Source of the DNA: Euborellia annulipes
Lineage: Eukaryota > Arthropoda > Insecta > Dermaptera > Anisolabididae
Assembly (NCBI GenBank): GCA_023213315.1
Contig: JAKCPI010004278.1
Location: 124,001-188,000 of the forward strand
Length of the DNA stretch: 64,000 nucleotides
Direction of reading: 5' to 3'
A model generated the notes under the pieces. That model was not told the DNA's origin. It saw only the letters and a list, made by a program, of their open reading frames with translations, and did not search any database. A program made the position numbers and the translations under genes. Positions 53,041-63,296 of the stretch are shown here, piece by piece (positions within the stretch are counted from its first letter, which is position 1; every line of letters starts with the position of its first letter).

Positions 53041-53319
53041 AATATTAATTTTTTCTTTGATTTATTTTATTTCCTTATTAAAAATATTATTTAAATAGAC
53101 ATGGCAATAAATATTATTAAATCAACTAACTCTAAAATACTTCAATTTATTTAATTAATATATAAATGTATTCTAATAAAACATTATTTTATAGGTATGG
53201 AAATTTTTATAAATAATATTAAAACTATCTCTAGGAGTGTTGTTTGACAGGTGGGATGAGGATTTTTAAATAAAAAAAAAAAAATATTCAAATTAAATTT
53301 GTTTATTTAAAATAAAATT
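53041..53319. other. No gene seen
   Basis: AT-rich, with A11 near 53280. Confidence 0.4.
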
Positions 53320-53731
53320 ACATTTTATTCTGAATTTTATTTAATACAGATTGTTTTAACTGTTCAGACCCTATAGTCTGAAACTCGGAATTATACTGTT
53401 TATGCTCGATTGTTAAATCATTGATATAGTCGGCTAATTCAAGACTTTTTATTAATTGATCTATTGTGTCTTCTATGTTTAGATTATCATCTGCATTTTT
53501 TAATTCTTTTCAATTTTCAATAAACAATACACACTGTTCAAATAATTCAAAACACTCGCTGGTGCGCACATTTAAAAGTCTTATTTTGCCTTCGATACAT
53601 TTCCAGTGTTTGAGTAGTCCTAGCCAGCTACTTTTCTGAAGTATAGTACCGCTATTGGGTTTGAATACAGCGGAACCTTGATTCTTCAGAAATATAGCAG
53701 AGCGCCGTTTATATATTTCTCTAAAGACCAC
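53320..53731 (-). pseudogene. Helical ORF downstream of the PolB-N-like gene
   Basis: Begins MVFREIYKRRSAIFLKNQGS, overlaps the end of the PolB-N-like frame by 11 bases, and has an in-frame TGA after CVLFIEN, followed by KELKNADDNLNIEDTIDQLI and LELADYINDLTIEHKQYNSE to a stop at 53320. The second half predicts amphipathic helices. The overlap suggests the two were read from one transcript. Family not recognised. Confidence 0.45.
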
Positions 53732-55455
53732 GTCGCACGTCTTCAGGCTTAGAAGGGCTTTTACAACATGGGCATATTAATGGACATTTATGCTTAAAAC
53801 GATCGTTAAATCCTTTTCGGCATTGTTCACAGTAATAGCTGGTAGCAAAAGCCCCTGTTAAACTCAATATCACATTAAAGTGACCCATATTGGTACCCAT
53901 GCCGGGCGTGTACAGTATATTTAATCTTTTAAGATTATTATTTACTCGGCCCTCGAAAAAAACTTCAGACCACCTTGTATGCGATAAATAAGCAACTGTT
54001 ATGGCCACCAGATGGTTATGTCTGGTTGTTGCCTTAGACGTTCTTCCAGTTGTAGTAGTTTTCGCCGCCACCACCAAGTATTCCTTTGGTTACTTGGAAC
54101 CAGGTTGACTCAATAAAAGAGGTAGTTGATATATAAAAGTTTTATTGCAAACTTGGATAATGAAGTATAAATACACATTCGTTGTAATATATATAGATAG
54201 TAAGTTATGTTGTGTGAGTCGAGAGACAATGCTCTCTGTTATCAAATATACATGTGTAATGGTACGTGAGTCGGGAGGCAATGCTCCTTGTATATTGTAT
54301 CAGTGTTGCTACTATTAGAATAGTCAGTTTTCGTTGCATTTTGAGTCTGTAACAATAGAAAATTGTTTTCAGTCCTTTTATTCTTTATTTCCAAACTTAA
54401 TTTTTAATTCTTCTATGGCTTCGTCACGCCTATTTACTATGAACTCTTTTATTTCTTCCGAGTCTTCCTCATCTTTTAAGTATTCCCAAAATTGTATTTC
54501 TTCTTGTCCCTTTTGCTCTAAGTCTGGGACTTTCCTTTTTGATCTTATTACTGTTATCAATTGCTTTTGGTTTCCATATTCCCCTCTTGCTTGTCTTTCC
54601 TTAAATTCCTGATACCATTCTATTAACATTTCCTTGGTTCTTCTTTTGGTATCTGTCAATTGTTTTATTTTGCCTAGAATGCTACTCCCCTTTTCTAAAG
54701 TTTTTTGTAATTTCAATACCCTATTTCTACTGATTGCCGTCCCTTATCAAGTATAGGTTGGAGCTGGCCAACCACTTCAGCATTTCCATCTTTATATCTT
54801 TATCTTTTCTTTTATATTATAACAACTGTATCATACAACGAAAATTAAACCAAGTTTTAAACACATCAACTAGTTTTACTTTTGGGGAAAGTATAAATCC
54901 TCTGGTGGCGGCAAGTACTTAGGCAACAACAGGGACCCGGAATTTGGGAAAACGACCCGACCACAACAGCAACTATTTTATATTCAGTGAAGTATTCTTG
55001 GAATAACTTCAACTCACGAATACCGCAACCATTTTCAATATTAACGCCGGCCCTCTGACATAGTAAAGCCGCCTCTGCTTTTAATCTAGTCTCCCTCTTG
55101 AGAGCCCTTTTATCGCTGCACGGGAGGTTGTCAGCGTACGCCTTGGCGATCACCAGGGCTCTCGGGAGACAGCTATTATCGGAGTTTACAATTTTATAGA
55201 TCGATCTTTTTTTTACGTTTTCGGCATTCCCCTCGGCGTAAGGCTCACTTATACGACCTTTATCTTATGTAAAAATATCATCGCCTGAATTTCATAATCA
55301 TTTGTACCGCATAGAGTTTTATCACTCTGGGTTTTGTGTAAAATTATGTCCATACCTTTCTCTACGTCGAGCTTACAGACATCCGCGCCGTCTAAATATA
55401 TAGTACCGCGATAGCCTTCAGGTGTTGTATAAAAGAGTTTTAGCGCTATATACAT
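53721..55455 (-). pseudogene. PolB-N-like cysteine-rich protein (Maverick/adintovirus-type), split
   Basis: Three minus pieces in order. 55455-55249: N-terminal MYIALKLFYTTPEGYRGTIY. 55153-54940: IAKAYADN, ALLCQRAG and CGIRELKLFQEYF, matching the pattern C-GIxELxxFQ seen upstream of DNA polymerase B in Maverick/Polinton-type and adintovirus genes. 54010-53721: GHFNVILSLTGAF then YYCEQCRKGFNDRFKHKCPL followed by CPCC, the zinc-ribbon-like unit that follows. An insertion (about 54080-54930) separates the last two. No polymerase domain follows, so this is either a truncated polymerase gene or a stand-alone protein. The family assignment is from memory of the pattern. Confidence 0.6.
54080..54930 (-). 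mobile_element. Insertion carrying a coiled-coil gag-like ORF
   Basis: Separates two PolB-N-like pieces. Frame 54716-54378 (113 codons, MKLQKTLEKGSSILGKIKQL...) is a Glu/Lys-rich coiled coil; upstream is EVVGQLQPIL. The right and left margins carry GGTGGCGGC in opposite orientations. It may be an LTR-retrotransposon fragment with gag start; boundaries and family are unknown. Confidence 0.35.
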
Positions 55456-55487
55456 ATCCTGTTTTAGGTCCTTCTGTAATATTCAAC

Positions 55488-56375
55488 CTACCGTGATAAT
55501 GAGGATTTACGCTTTTTCATAGTAGCGTTGGAGTCAGCGATTGTGTTCGGCCTGTAACTACTCGCAGTCGATGTAGAGGGACTAGCATCATCCATGTTTG
55601 CCCCGGAAACGGTATCACCTCTACGTTTCTTATTAACGCCCTCTAAGCACGTGTTAGCATCCTGAGTTTCCGTTTTTTTTTTCCTTTCTATTCCTTCTTG
55701 GCTAAAGATATAGAGATATAAATTATTAGAATAATAAATAGTGATAAACTACATAAATAATTTTAAATATTTACCCTAACTCTTGAATAATATAATTCAA
55801 ATAATATTGAATTTTATTTAATAACGTCGCATTAGGAAACTTGGGGGAAAACAGCTTCATACACCCTGGTGTTCAACATATGCGACTCTTCATCAGGATG
55901 CTCTTCACTATTAAATAGAACTTATTAGTATAAAGAAGCTAGTATAAAAAACTAGTAAAGTTACAAACCTATATTGTTGGTTAGTGAGAATTATAATACT
56001 TCTGAGATACCGTAATACCTCCTTAGTACTACTGTTTTTTTCTTGGCTAAAAACAATTAAATATATATTAATCATTTATTGTTTAGAGAAATGTATAATA
56101 ATTTTTTAAAATACTCACTTAATTTCTTCAACCGCAATACTCAGACTTATTTGAATAGTTTCTAACATGTGGCTAATAGGGAAGATATTTTTAATATTAG
56201 TATCTTCGGTACTTGCCTCTTGTTCTTCATCACCGCTAAAAATAGAGTTTATTAGAAACAAAGAAGTTATTATAAATATTAAAAAAACTTACCTATACTT
56301 AGTATTAACCACATCTATCAACCTCTTCATGCATTCTAAGGCACTATTAACAGATAAATTTGTATAAGATGCCAT
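55488..56375 (-). CDS. Small five-exon gene with 57-73-nt introns
   Basis: Exons 56375-56293 (MASYTNLSVNSALECMKRLI...), 56235-56119, 56046-55969, 55907-55775 and 55701-55488. All introns begin GT and end AG (donors GTAAGT, GTGAGT, GTTTGT, GTAAAT; acceptors TTTTTAG, TTTTTAG, TTTAATAG, TCTTTAG). Exons 1-3 join in one frame: acidic (GDEEQEASTEDTN) and helical (LRYLRSIIILTNQQY). A one-base shift in a C5 run breaks exon 4. Exon 5 is basic/Ser-rich with an ATMKKRKSSLSR end, a likely nuclear signal. It stops 33 bases before the PolB-N-like frame. Family not recognised; splicing suggests expression in the host nucleus. Confidence 0.55.
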
Positions 56376-56379
56376 TTTA

Positions 56380-57028
56380 AATATTAAAGATTTAAGAATA
56401 TAAATATAGATTTAAACTGGGAAACTTAGAGCTGGCGCACAAGTAAACGTGTAACCGGCAGCTTTTCGCGATAAAACTCGGGGAGAGATTTAGCAGAAAC
56501 ATAGCATAACTTATGTCGAAGCGCCCTTTTAAGGCATAGGGGTGGGGGTGTTTAAGGGAGTGGTGGCTAGTGACAACCAATTAGAGAGATGCAAAAAAAA
56601 AAAGTCACCTGTGGTTGGTACCTGCAATGCACTAGGGCGTTTTTTTTTTTGCGATGGAGGTGGTAAGAAACATTCCAAGGCCTAAAGGGCGGCTGGTGTA
56701 GAGCGCCTGCACCCTTTTCCAAATTCCTGTAGGTCTTTGTTCTAAGTACAGGCATTATATTTTCCAGCTGAGACTCTCAGTCAATGGGGGATTTGAATAG
56801 CCCTAAGAAACAATGCTTCAGGCGGGTGGCTATCCAAAAGGTCCTAACATGTTTGAAGGAGCTAATCGCACCTTATCGATCTTATAAACATTCTAGCTGT
56901 TGGCGACAAATTTTCAAAAAGCCGAAAATCTTTTTGTTTAAATAATTTTAGCAAAGTCCCGTCCTTAATAATATTTGCTATATTGGGTTTCACTTTTAGT
57001 TTTTCAAGAGATTTTTTCAAGGGCCTGC
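56380..57028. other. Upstream flank of the five-exon gene
   Basis: No recognised gene. GC-richer than its surroundings at 56400-56760. It may hold the promoter of the five-exon gene, but no box is clear. Confidence 0.3.
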
Positions 57029-58050
57029 TTAATTCCAATAATAGACTTTTCTTCCTGCACTTTTCTTTGGGGAACTTCCAGTAGTTCTGGGAGACACAAA
57101 TTGTTTGTTATCTTTAAAAAATTTGGTACTTTTTAGTACCCTGAGCGCCTCTTCCTCCCAAAATCTTAAATGGTCGCTTTTGGGGGTCAAAGCAGATATC
57201 AATAATTTTGACGTGTCTTCTTTCTTGTACGTTGTCTTTGATCCATTCAGACTGTCGAACAATTTGTCCATAAATAGAAGAAAGTTGGCAGTAGCCACAG
57301 CAGCTGGTTCGAGACTTTCCTTTAAAAAAATAAAGGTATTTAGAAATTGAATATACATGTATTTTTCCTGAAATAAAATGGAGAAAAGCTATTACTTTGT
57401 GATAAAAATCTCATAACCGCGGACGTTTTTTGAGAAAATATTTGCGCGTCCATTTTCCCCTTCATTTTTTTCATTTTTGAAGGATAGACGTGTTCCTCCG
57501 TCAATTTTGGGCGCAATTTAAAATCTTCATTGGAAGAACGTTGCTAAAACTCATATATGTTCCCAGCTTGCTGTTTGGTACCTATCTTCCTTCCATTTAA
57601 AGATCAAAATGTTCTTTACTAGATTGTTGCGAATAGCTTTCAGGAGATGAGGAACATCATATAAATATATGACCTCTCCCATCTACTAAATAACCAAAAA
57701 AGGTATTCTGAATATTGTTTTTCAAACAATATTCCGCGGTTTCTCTTTTCAAATAGGAATTGGCTGATATATTAGTGGACATCTGATCAGACACAGTCGC
57801 AACTATATCAAAGCCAGTAGCTCTGAGCTTTTTTTTATCAAAGTCTTTAATATAACAGCCAATTGAGTGCTTTTAACCCCATTCTCAGAAAAATAATATG
57901 CGACAGGTTGCTTCCAGGGCTTCAAGATCCTTCAGCATAAACACCAAAACATGGTCAGCAAATTTTAGAGAGCTACGTCCATCTCCAAAATCCTCGAAAA
58001 CAGAGATTTTGTCTTCTCTCGATTCTAATGTCAAAGAAGACTCTATGGCC
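57029..58050 (-). pseudogene. P-element/THAP9-like transposase, central part
   Basis: From right to left: KISVFEDFGDGRSSLKFADH followed by VLVFML, LRATGFDIVATVSDQMSTNI (catalytic-region motif), NTFFGYLVDGR, then frame 57358-57029 with AAVATANFLLFMDKLFDSLN, KLLISALTPKSDHLRFWEEE and ALRVLKSTKFFKD. Same order as known P-type proteins. Multiple stops and shifts. It shares near-identical blocks with 60827-61345. Confidence 0.85.
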
Positions 58051-58054
58051 ATTT

Positions 58055-58203
58055 CGATTTAAAAATTTTTTTTTCCCTTCCAAAATGTGACTTATATCTT
58101 CTATTCGGGGAATTGAATACCTATCCGGAATAGTTCTATCATTCAGGCGACGATAGTCTCCACAAACTCTCCATTGACCATTCTTCCTTGTTGTTAAGTG
58201 CAA
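58055..58203 (-). pseudogene. Gypsy RT fragment joined to P-like sequence
   Basis: LTTRKNGQWRVCGDYRRLND and YSIPRIEDISHIL are RT blocks 1-2 of Ty3/gypsy. The fragment passes at about 58055 directly into the P-like transposase in another frame. The direction is the same, so a single long ORF looks chimeric. Confidence 0.85.
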
Positions 58204-58329
58204 AGAACTTGATCACTGTGACTTTGAATTATTATTTAACCTAAAATCCGCTGTCTACCAGAAAGCGTTGTCCTGTTTTTTTTTTTTTTTATCTTTAAGA
58301 ACGGCGGGTGTGTCAGTTGTCCTTTTTAA

Positions 58330-58640
58330 TTTAGCACTAGTTTATTTTGTACAGAAATCGGACATTTAATTTCCAGAATTTTAGTAGGAGGCACCATCCA
58401 CAATAACCGCTCCATCAGGACTCGCACACAACCATGGTTGACTAGAATGAATGACTAAGCCACACTCTTCAATATTATATGCAGTAATTTTTTATAAAAT
58501 TCGCGAGTGTTTTCTTCATTTTTCTTGCCATGTGATACATTTTTTAGTCCTTTGCCTTTCTCGTCTAGGCCTTTCACCCACAACATAGATCAGTGCAATT
58601 TAGATGCAAATCACTAAGTTTAAGGCAGGAGCTAATTCAT
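58330..58640 (-). pseudogene. Second YqaJ-type recombinase fragment
   Basis: Minus strand: AYNIEECGLVIHSSQPWLCA followed by SPDGAVIVDG, then, after a shift, KILEIKCPISVQNK. The SPDG...LEIKCP pattern (catalytic D then E-x-K) is that of YqaJ/lambda exonuclease. Upstream part unclear, downstream cut by the gypsy fragment. It is a different lineage from the copy at 51 kb (which has VELKAL). Confidence 0.75.
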
Positions 58641-58848
58641 GTTTTGTTTTCATTTATTACAACAGGATTTTTATTTATAATGGTTCCATCTTCCAAAATA
58701 AACCCTTGATCTAAAAACCAATTCCTGGTTAATTTCAAGATTTATTAAAATTAAAATGATTAAAGTAAACATTATTTTTGTTCATAAATAATTCGAAAAA
58801 AAAAAAAAAAAATATACAATATATTTGTAATGATAGGATGCTATTATT

Positions 58849-58868
58849 AATTTTGTAATTGTTCAATT
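58849..58868. repeat. 20-bp direct repeat flanking the palindrome
   Basis: AATTTTGTAATTGTTCAATT is present here and at 60061-60080. The right copy lies in THAP-like coding sequence; it could be a long target duplication or a recombination footprint. Confidence 0.8.
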
Positions 58869-60025
58869 AGAATGTGCGGAAGCTTATTCTTTTGTATTCA
58901 GGTGGCGATGAACAAAGAATAAAAACAATGTGTTTTTTTAAGTAAGATTTATTGGCATTTGGCGACTGTAGCTACAGTCTCGAGGTATCCCCCATCTTCA
59001 GGCCTGTGAACAATTTACATATTACAGGTTTACAGCTAAATCTAAACAAGTTCTTTTTTTCTCAATGATTTCAATATCAAATGGTGTATATAAATAAAAA
59101 GATTTTTTTCTTTTTTGTCAGAATGTAAAATAATTAATTTAAATTATACAAAGGCTTTCATATTTTTTCTTTATATTTACCAATAAGATCCTATGACTCC
59201 TTGTATCTTTTTATCCCAATTTAGTATTTTGGGAAAAAAATTGTGTCGACAATTGGCAGTTAAAATGAGGAAAAAGTTTTTTAAAGAGTTGTAGCCAGAA
59301 CTCAGTTCAGTGATGTTCTTTTTATAACTGAAAACAAGGTTGTATTTTTCTTGTTTATTTTTCATATTTATAAATATTATTAGGATATAGGTTCTCATTA
59401 GAATTGTCAAAATTTTTTATAGGTTATTTCTAACGGATAATTCTCCTGAAACCGTTAGAAATAACCTATAAAAAAATTTTGACAATTCTAATGAGAACCT
59501 ATATCCTAATAATATTTATAAATATGAAAAATAAACAGAAAAATACAACCTTGTTTTCAGTTATAAAAAGAACATCACTTTGAACTGAGTTCTGGCTAAA
59601 CTCTTTTAAAAAACTTTTTCCTCATTTTAACTGCCAATTGTCGTCACACAATTTTTTTCCCAAAATACTAAATTGGGATAAAAAGATACAAGGAGTCATA
59701 GGATCTTATTGGTAAATATAAAGAAAAAATATGAAAGCCTTTGTATAATTTAAATTAATTATTTTACATTCTGACAAAAAAAGAAAAATCTTTTTATTTA
59801 TATACACCATTTGATATTGAAATCATTGAGAAAAAAGAACTTGTTTAGATTTAGCTGTAAACCTGTAATATGTAAATTGTTCACAGGCCTGAAGATGGGG
59901 GATACCTCGAGACTGTAGCTACAGTCGCCAAATGCCAATAAATCTTACTTAAAAAAACACATTGTTTTTATTCTTTGTTCATCGCCACCTGAATACAACA
60001 GAATAAGCTTCCGCACATTCTAATT
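58865..60025. repeat. Palindrome, arms ~573 bp, 15-base loop
   Basis: Left arm 58865-59436, loop 59437-59451 (ATAATTCTCCTGAAA), right arm 59452-60025; few differences between arms. Sub-parts resemble 36240-36300 (CCAATAAATC-TAC-TAAAAAACA-ATTGTTTTATTCT), so this end sequence belongs to a dispersed family. A 20-bp direct repeat flanks it. Confidence 0.92.
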
Positions 60026-60290
60026 AATATTAATTATTTGTTCAACTCCATTTGTTAAAAAATTTTGTAATTGTTCAATTTTGAAATGGTCGGAGCAAAC
60101 CTTGTAAGCTTAATGAGTACGAATTATTTGATGATTTGTTGAAGAAATCAGGATAATTTCCTGTATAATTTGGTTTGCATCCATGACTCTCGTAGGTGTA
60201 TGTTCCGTGGAAAACAGCAATTTTATATCTTTCTATCCTGGATATCGATTCCTGCAGCTCGGCATACATCTTTTCCTCTGCGTTAACATA
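60026..60290 (-). pseudogene. THAP-like fragment (P-element N-terminus)
   Basis: The minus strand reads YKVCSDHFKIEQLQNF, the CxxHF end of a THAP zinc finger, and then a hydrophilic stretch interrupted by the 20-bp repeat and the palindrome. The upstream frame to 60269 is out of phase. Weak on its own but consistent with the P-like pieces on both sides. Confidence 0.45.
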
Positions 60291-60826
60291 TTATATTGCC
60301 ATATATAATATTGCATATTTATATATATATTGGGTATATTGCCACTCGCTTTATATTTCAGGCTTAATTCTTCATGGTCGAAATTTTCTTTTGTTTAATT
60401 TTGATTTGAATATATTTCTCCCGAGCCTTTTTTTTATCTCATCATGTATATTTCTGTTATACTAGGTCTTTTAGGATTTTGTGAATATTTTTTACCCAAG
60501 CGTTTATATAAAATTTTAACAATAAATTTACAAAATTTCTTAACCATGAATCCGGACAAATATGAATTTAATTCATGTCTTATAATAGAAACATTTGTTT
60601 ATGAATTAAATTTAAAATTTTCTTCTCCTTTTATGTAATAAGCGATTTCTACAGTGTGGAGTGCGAGAACCCGGCTGCGGCTCATGGGCCGAAAGGAAAT
60701 TTCTTAAATTTTGTAGGAGTCCTTCGTTCTCATCATCTTAGCAATTCATCCCTGGGGAATGACACGACGTCATGTTATTCACAAGTAGAGTTTTAAAAGA
60801 TGATCCGAAAGAAGATGAGGAAGGTT
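60291..60826. other. No gene seen
   Basis: AT-rich; short plus-strand frames without recognisable content. Confidence 0.35.
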
Positions 60827-61345
60827 TTATATTTCTCCCAGCTTGCGATCAATGCAGCCAAACCTACTACCTGGTCTTGGTTTAGGTTCCTCGTGCACAA
60901 AGAGGTTATATTTTTTTTTTTTTTTTTTAATTATTCCACATGTGCTCTTAACTGCCTCTATGTTTTGAATAAAATTTTTTAATGAGAGTGGCACAAATTG
61001 TTTGCCATCTTTAAAAAATTTGGTACTTTTCAGTACCCTGAGCGCCTCTTCCTCCCAAAATCTTAAATGGTCGCCTTTGGGGGTCAAAGCAGATATCAAT
61101 AATTTTGACGTGTCTTCTTTCTTGTGCGTTGTCTTTGAAGTTATATGTTTCCAGCTTGCTGTTTCGTACCTATCTTCCTTCCATTTAAAGATCAAAATGT
61201 TCATTACTAGATTGTTGCGAATAGCTCTCAGGAGATGAGGAACATCATATAAATATATGACCTCTCCCATCTACTAAATAACCAAAAAAGGTATTCGGAA
61301 TATTGTTTTTCAAACAAAATTCCATGGTTTCTCTTTTCAAATAGG
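60827..61345 (-). pseudogene. P-element/THAP9-like transposase, second paralog
   Basis: VIYLYDVPHLLRAIRNNLVM (the usual DVPHLLK region), a deletion, then KEDTSKLLISALTPKGDHLR and FWEEEALRVLKSTKFFKD, then an unrelated tail. DNA at 61215-61300 is almost identical to 57630-57710. The copy lacks the AAVATANFLL segment found at 57-58 kb. Confidence 0.85.
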
Positions 61346-62599
61346 AATGGGCTATTTTCCATTTTTTTGACTTATATTGATAAAAATCGAGAGATTAATG
61401 AACCCTTGGCAAAAACAGAATTCAAAAATTTTGAATACATTCGGAGATTCAAGGCCTTTTTTTAAAAAATGCCAAAAATGGCGGGAAATGAACACGTGTA
61501 GCTCTGTGACGTCACGGACTCGCTGTTTTTGTCTGACACAGCCGGAACGCACAGCAGCGCGCTGCTTCGTTCCCTGGGTGCCTGGGTTCGGCGTTGCCCG
61601 TTTATTTACCTGCAGGTTTTTTGTCTCTCGTTGATTCTATTGAATATATGATCTGTTTCAAGTCTTTCCAAAGTCTGTGGTCTTATAAAAAGTTCGAATT
61701 TAAAAAAAGTAAGTATTTTTAAATCCCCAAATTCAAATCATATACAAATAGAATAGAAAATATATTTGTAAATTTATTTGATATGGTTATGTTTCAGATT
61801 GAAATATATTTTTTGAAATTCAATACATTTAGAAAATATAAAGGTGTTCCTACCTTAATAAAAGCAGCAGAATTTTTTATAAGAAAAGTCTAGACACGAA
61901 CACAACTGACAGCATGCACACAGGACGAGTGAAGGCGCCTTACTAATCGTATAAATTAGGCACATACGACGAAATCTCTCTGCTGGACTATACATTTCGC
62001 TCGTATGGCGACAAGTTTACGAGATTTGAAACTGGTCGATATTCCCCCACTTTCCCCTATATTAAAATATACAATTTTACTAAATAATAAAACAAATTAA
62101 AGTATTAAAATAATAAATTTGTATCAAAAAATAAATTTTTAAAATAAACGTTAAAAAAAAAAATAAAAAATACAATATCAAATTTCATTTTTTTTATTAA
62201 AACAATGCATATTTTTCTAGTTTTCAACGACATACAATTTAATTTCGTTAGACATACAAATATGCTACATAGCCAAATTTAGGAGGTTTAAATAACATTT
62301 TTTCAAGTAAAATACTCAGTATGCTTCATATTTTATATTTCCGTATTTCCGTATTCCGCATTCGTGTAGAATATGTAGAAGTTTTGTGACAGAAGAATGT
62401 GAATTTTTTTCAGTTACAGCCCAATTTCTTAATCTATCTTGCAATGTTTGTTTCGGTAATGTAATATTAGAGTTAGTAAGATCGGATTCTGTAAAGAAAG
62501 TACTGTCGATATCAATGGCTCATTTTAACTGTAGAAAAAAATTTATAGAGAAAGATTAGGTTCTCTACCAAATATAGAAAACAAGTGCTTTTTACCTGT
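61346..62599. other. No gene; one regulatory-like module
   Basis: AT-rich apart from 61480-61620, which is GC-richer and holds the module described at 61480. Nothing else is supported. Confidence 0.4.
61480..61516 (+). promoter_or_regulatory. E2F/E-box/CRE-like module, copy 2
   Basis: GGCGGGAAA, four bases, CACGTG, eight bases, TGACGTCACG on the plus strand. Order and total length (37 bp) equal copy 1 at 26988-27027. No TSS can be placed. Confidence 0.4.
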
Positions 62600-62787
62600 C
62601 TCATAAAATATTCTGGCGATTGGATAGGTTTGCCATCAATAATCTACTTCTTTTTTCTTAATGTTCTAATATAGACTAATTGGTCCTTAGAAGATGGCCA
62701 ATAAGCATTCTTTTTGGAAGGGGTCAGCCAGCTTTCCAGTATAACTGCCACCTTTTCATTAGCAAATTCAACGACTTTGTATGACAT
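62600..62787 (-). pseudogene. DUF4806-type N-terminal domain
   Basis: MSYKVVEFANEKVAVILESW, NAYWPSSKDQLVYIRTLRKK and, after a TAG, IIDGKPIQSPEYFMRQ. The layout VVxF...SWL...YWP matches the N-terminal domain of proteins with DUF4806. It is the third member of this kind in the window. Only the first exon and a stop. Confidence 0.55.
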
Positions 62788-62879
62788 GGCTACTCTCAAA
62801 ATTTTTTTTGTTTTTAAACGAATCTATCGAAATATTTTTTCGTTTCTTTTTCTGTACTACCTGTGGGGTTTAAAAAAAA

Positions 62880-63240
62880 AAAATTTTTTCCCTTAATGAA
62901 ATCTACTATTACCAAACACCAGTGGTTGCCGTTGATTTGGAGAGGAAAATCCATATTTTATCTCTATAGGTTGGTATTATCCAATGGGGATCTATTTTTT
63001 TCTAATATAAATTTTGATGCGTTATCGGTTATTAAAACTATATTTTCGTTACCCCATTTGATTTTTAATAATTTTAAAAAAATTATCAAAATGGTCCCCG
63101 ATAAATACATGTCTGTTTGATTTGAGAAATTTCTTTCTAATGAGATGTAATCATTAATTGTAAAATACCCTAACACCCCTATTTCTTTGTCTTTATTGTA
63201 CTTTGCAATGGTATAATCTGTTTTATTATCAAATTTAAAA
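62880..63240 (-). pseudogene. Ulp1-like cysteine protease fragment
   Basis: A minus frame with NQTDMYLSGTILIIFLKLLK (W/YL.D..I..yL-type start of C48 proteases) and, after breaks near 62960-62940, FPLQINGNHWCLVIVD, the catalytic-His box (NHWxLVIVD). The catalytic Cys part is not seen. It lies directly downstream of the transposase-like ORF on the same strand, consistent with DNA transposons that encode such proteases. Confidence 0.5.
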
Positions 63241-63296
63241 TAATAATTTTTGTTTTTTAAGGTCCCTAAGTGGCTGAAAAATTTGTTTTAGGTTTC

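Noticed and set aside
53721..55455. A complete Maverick/Polinton
   Set aside because: Only the PolB-N-like part is seen; no polymerase core, integrase, ATPase, capsid or terminal repeats were found.
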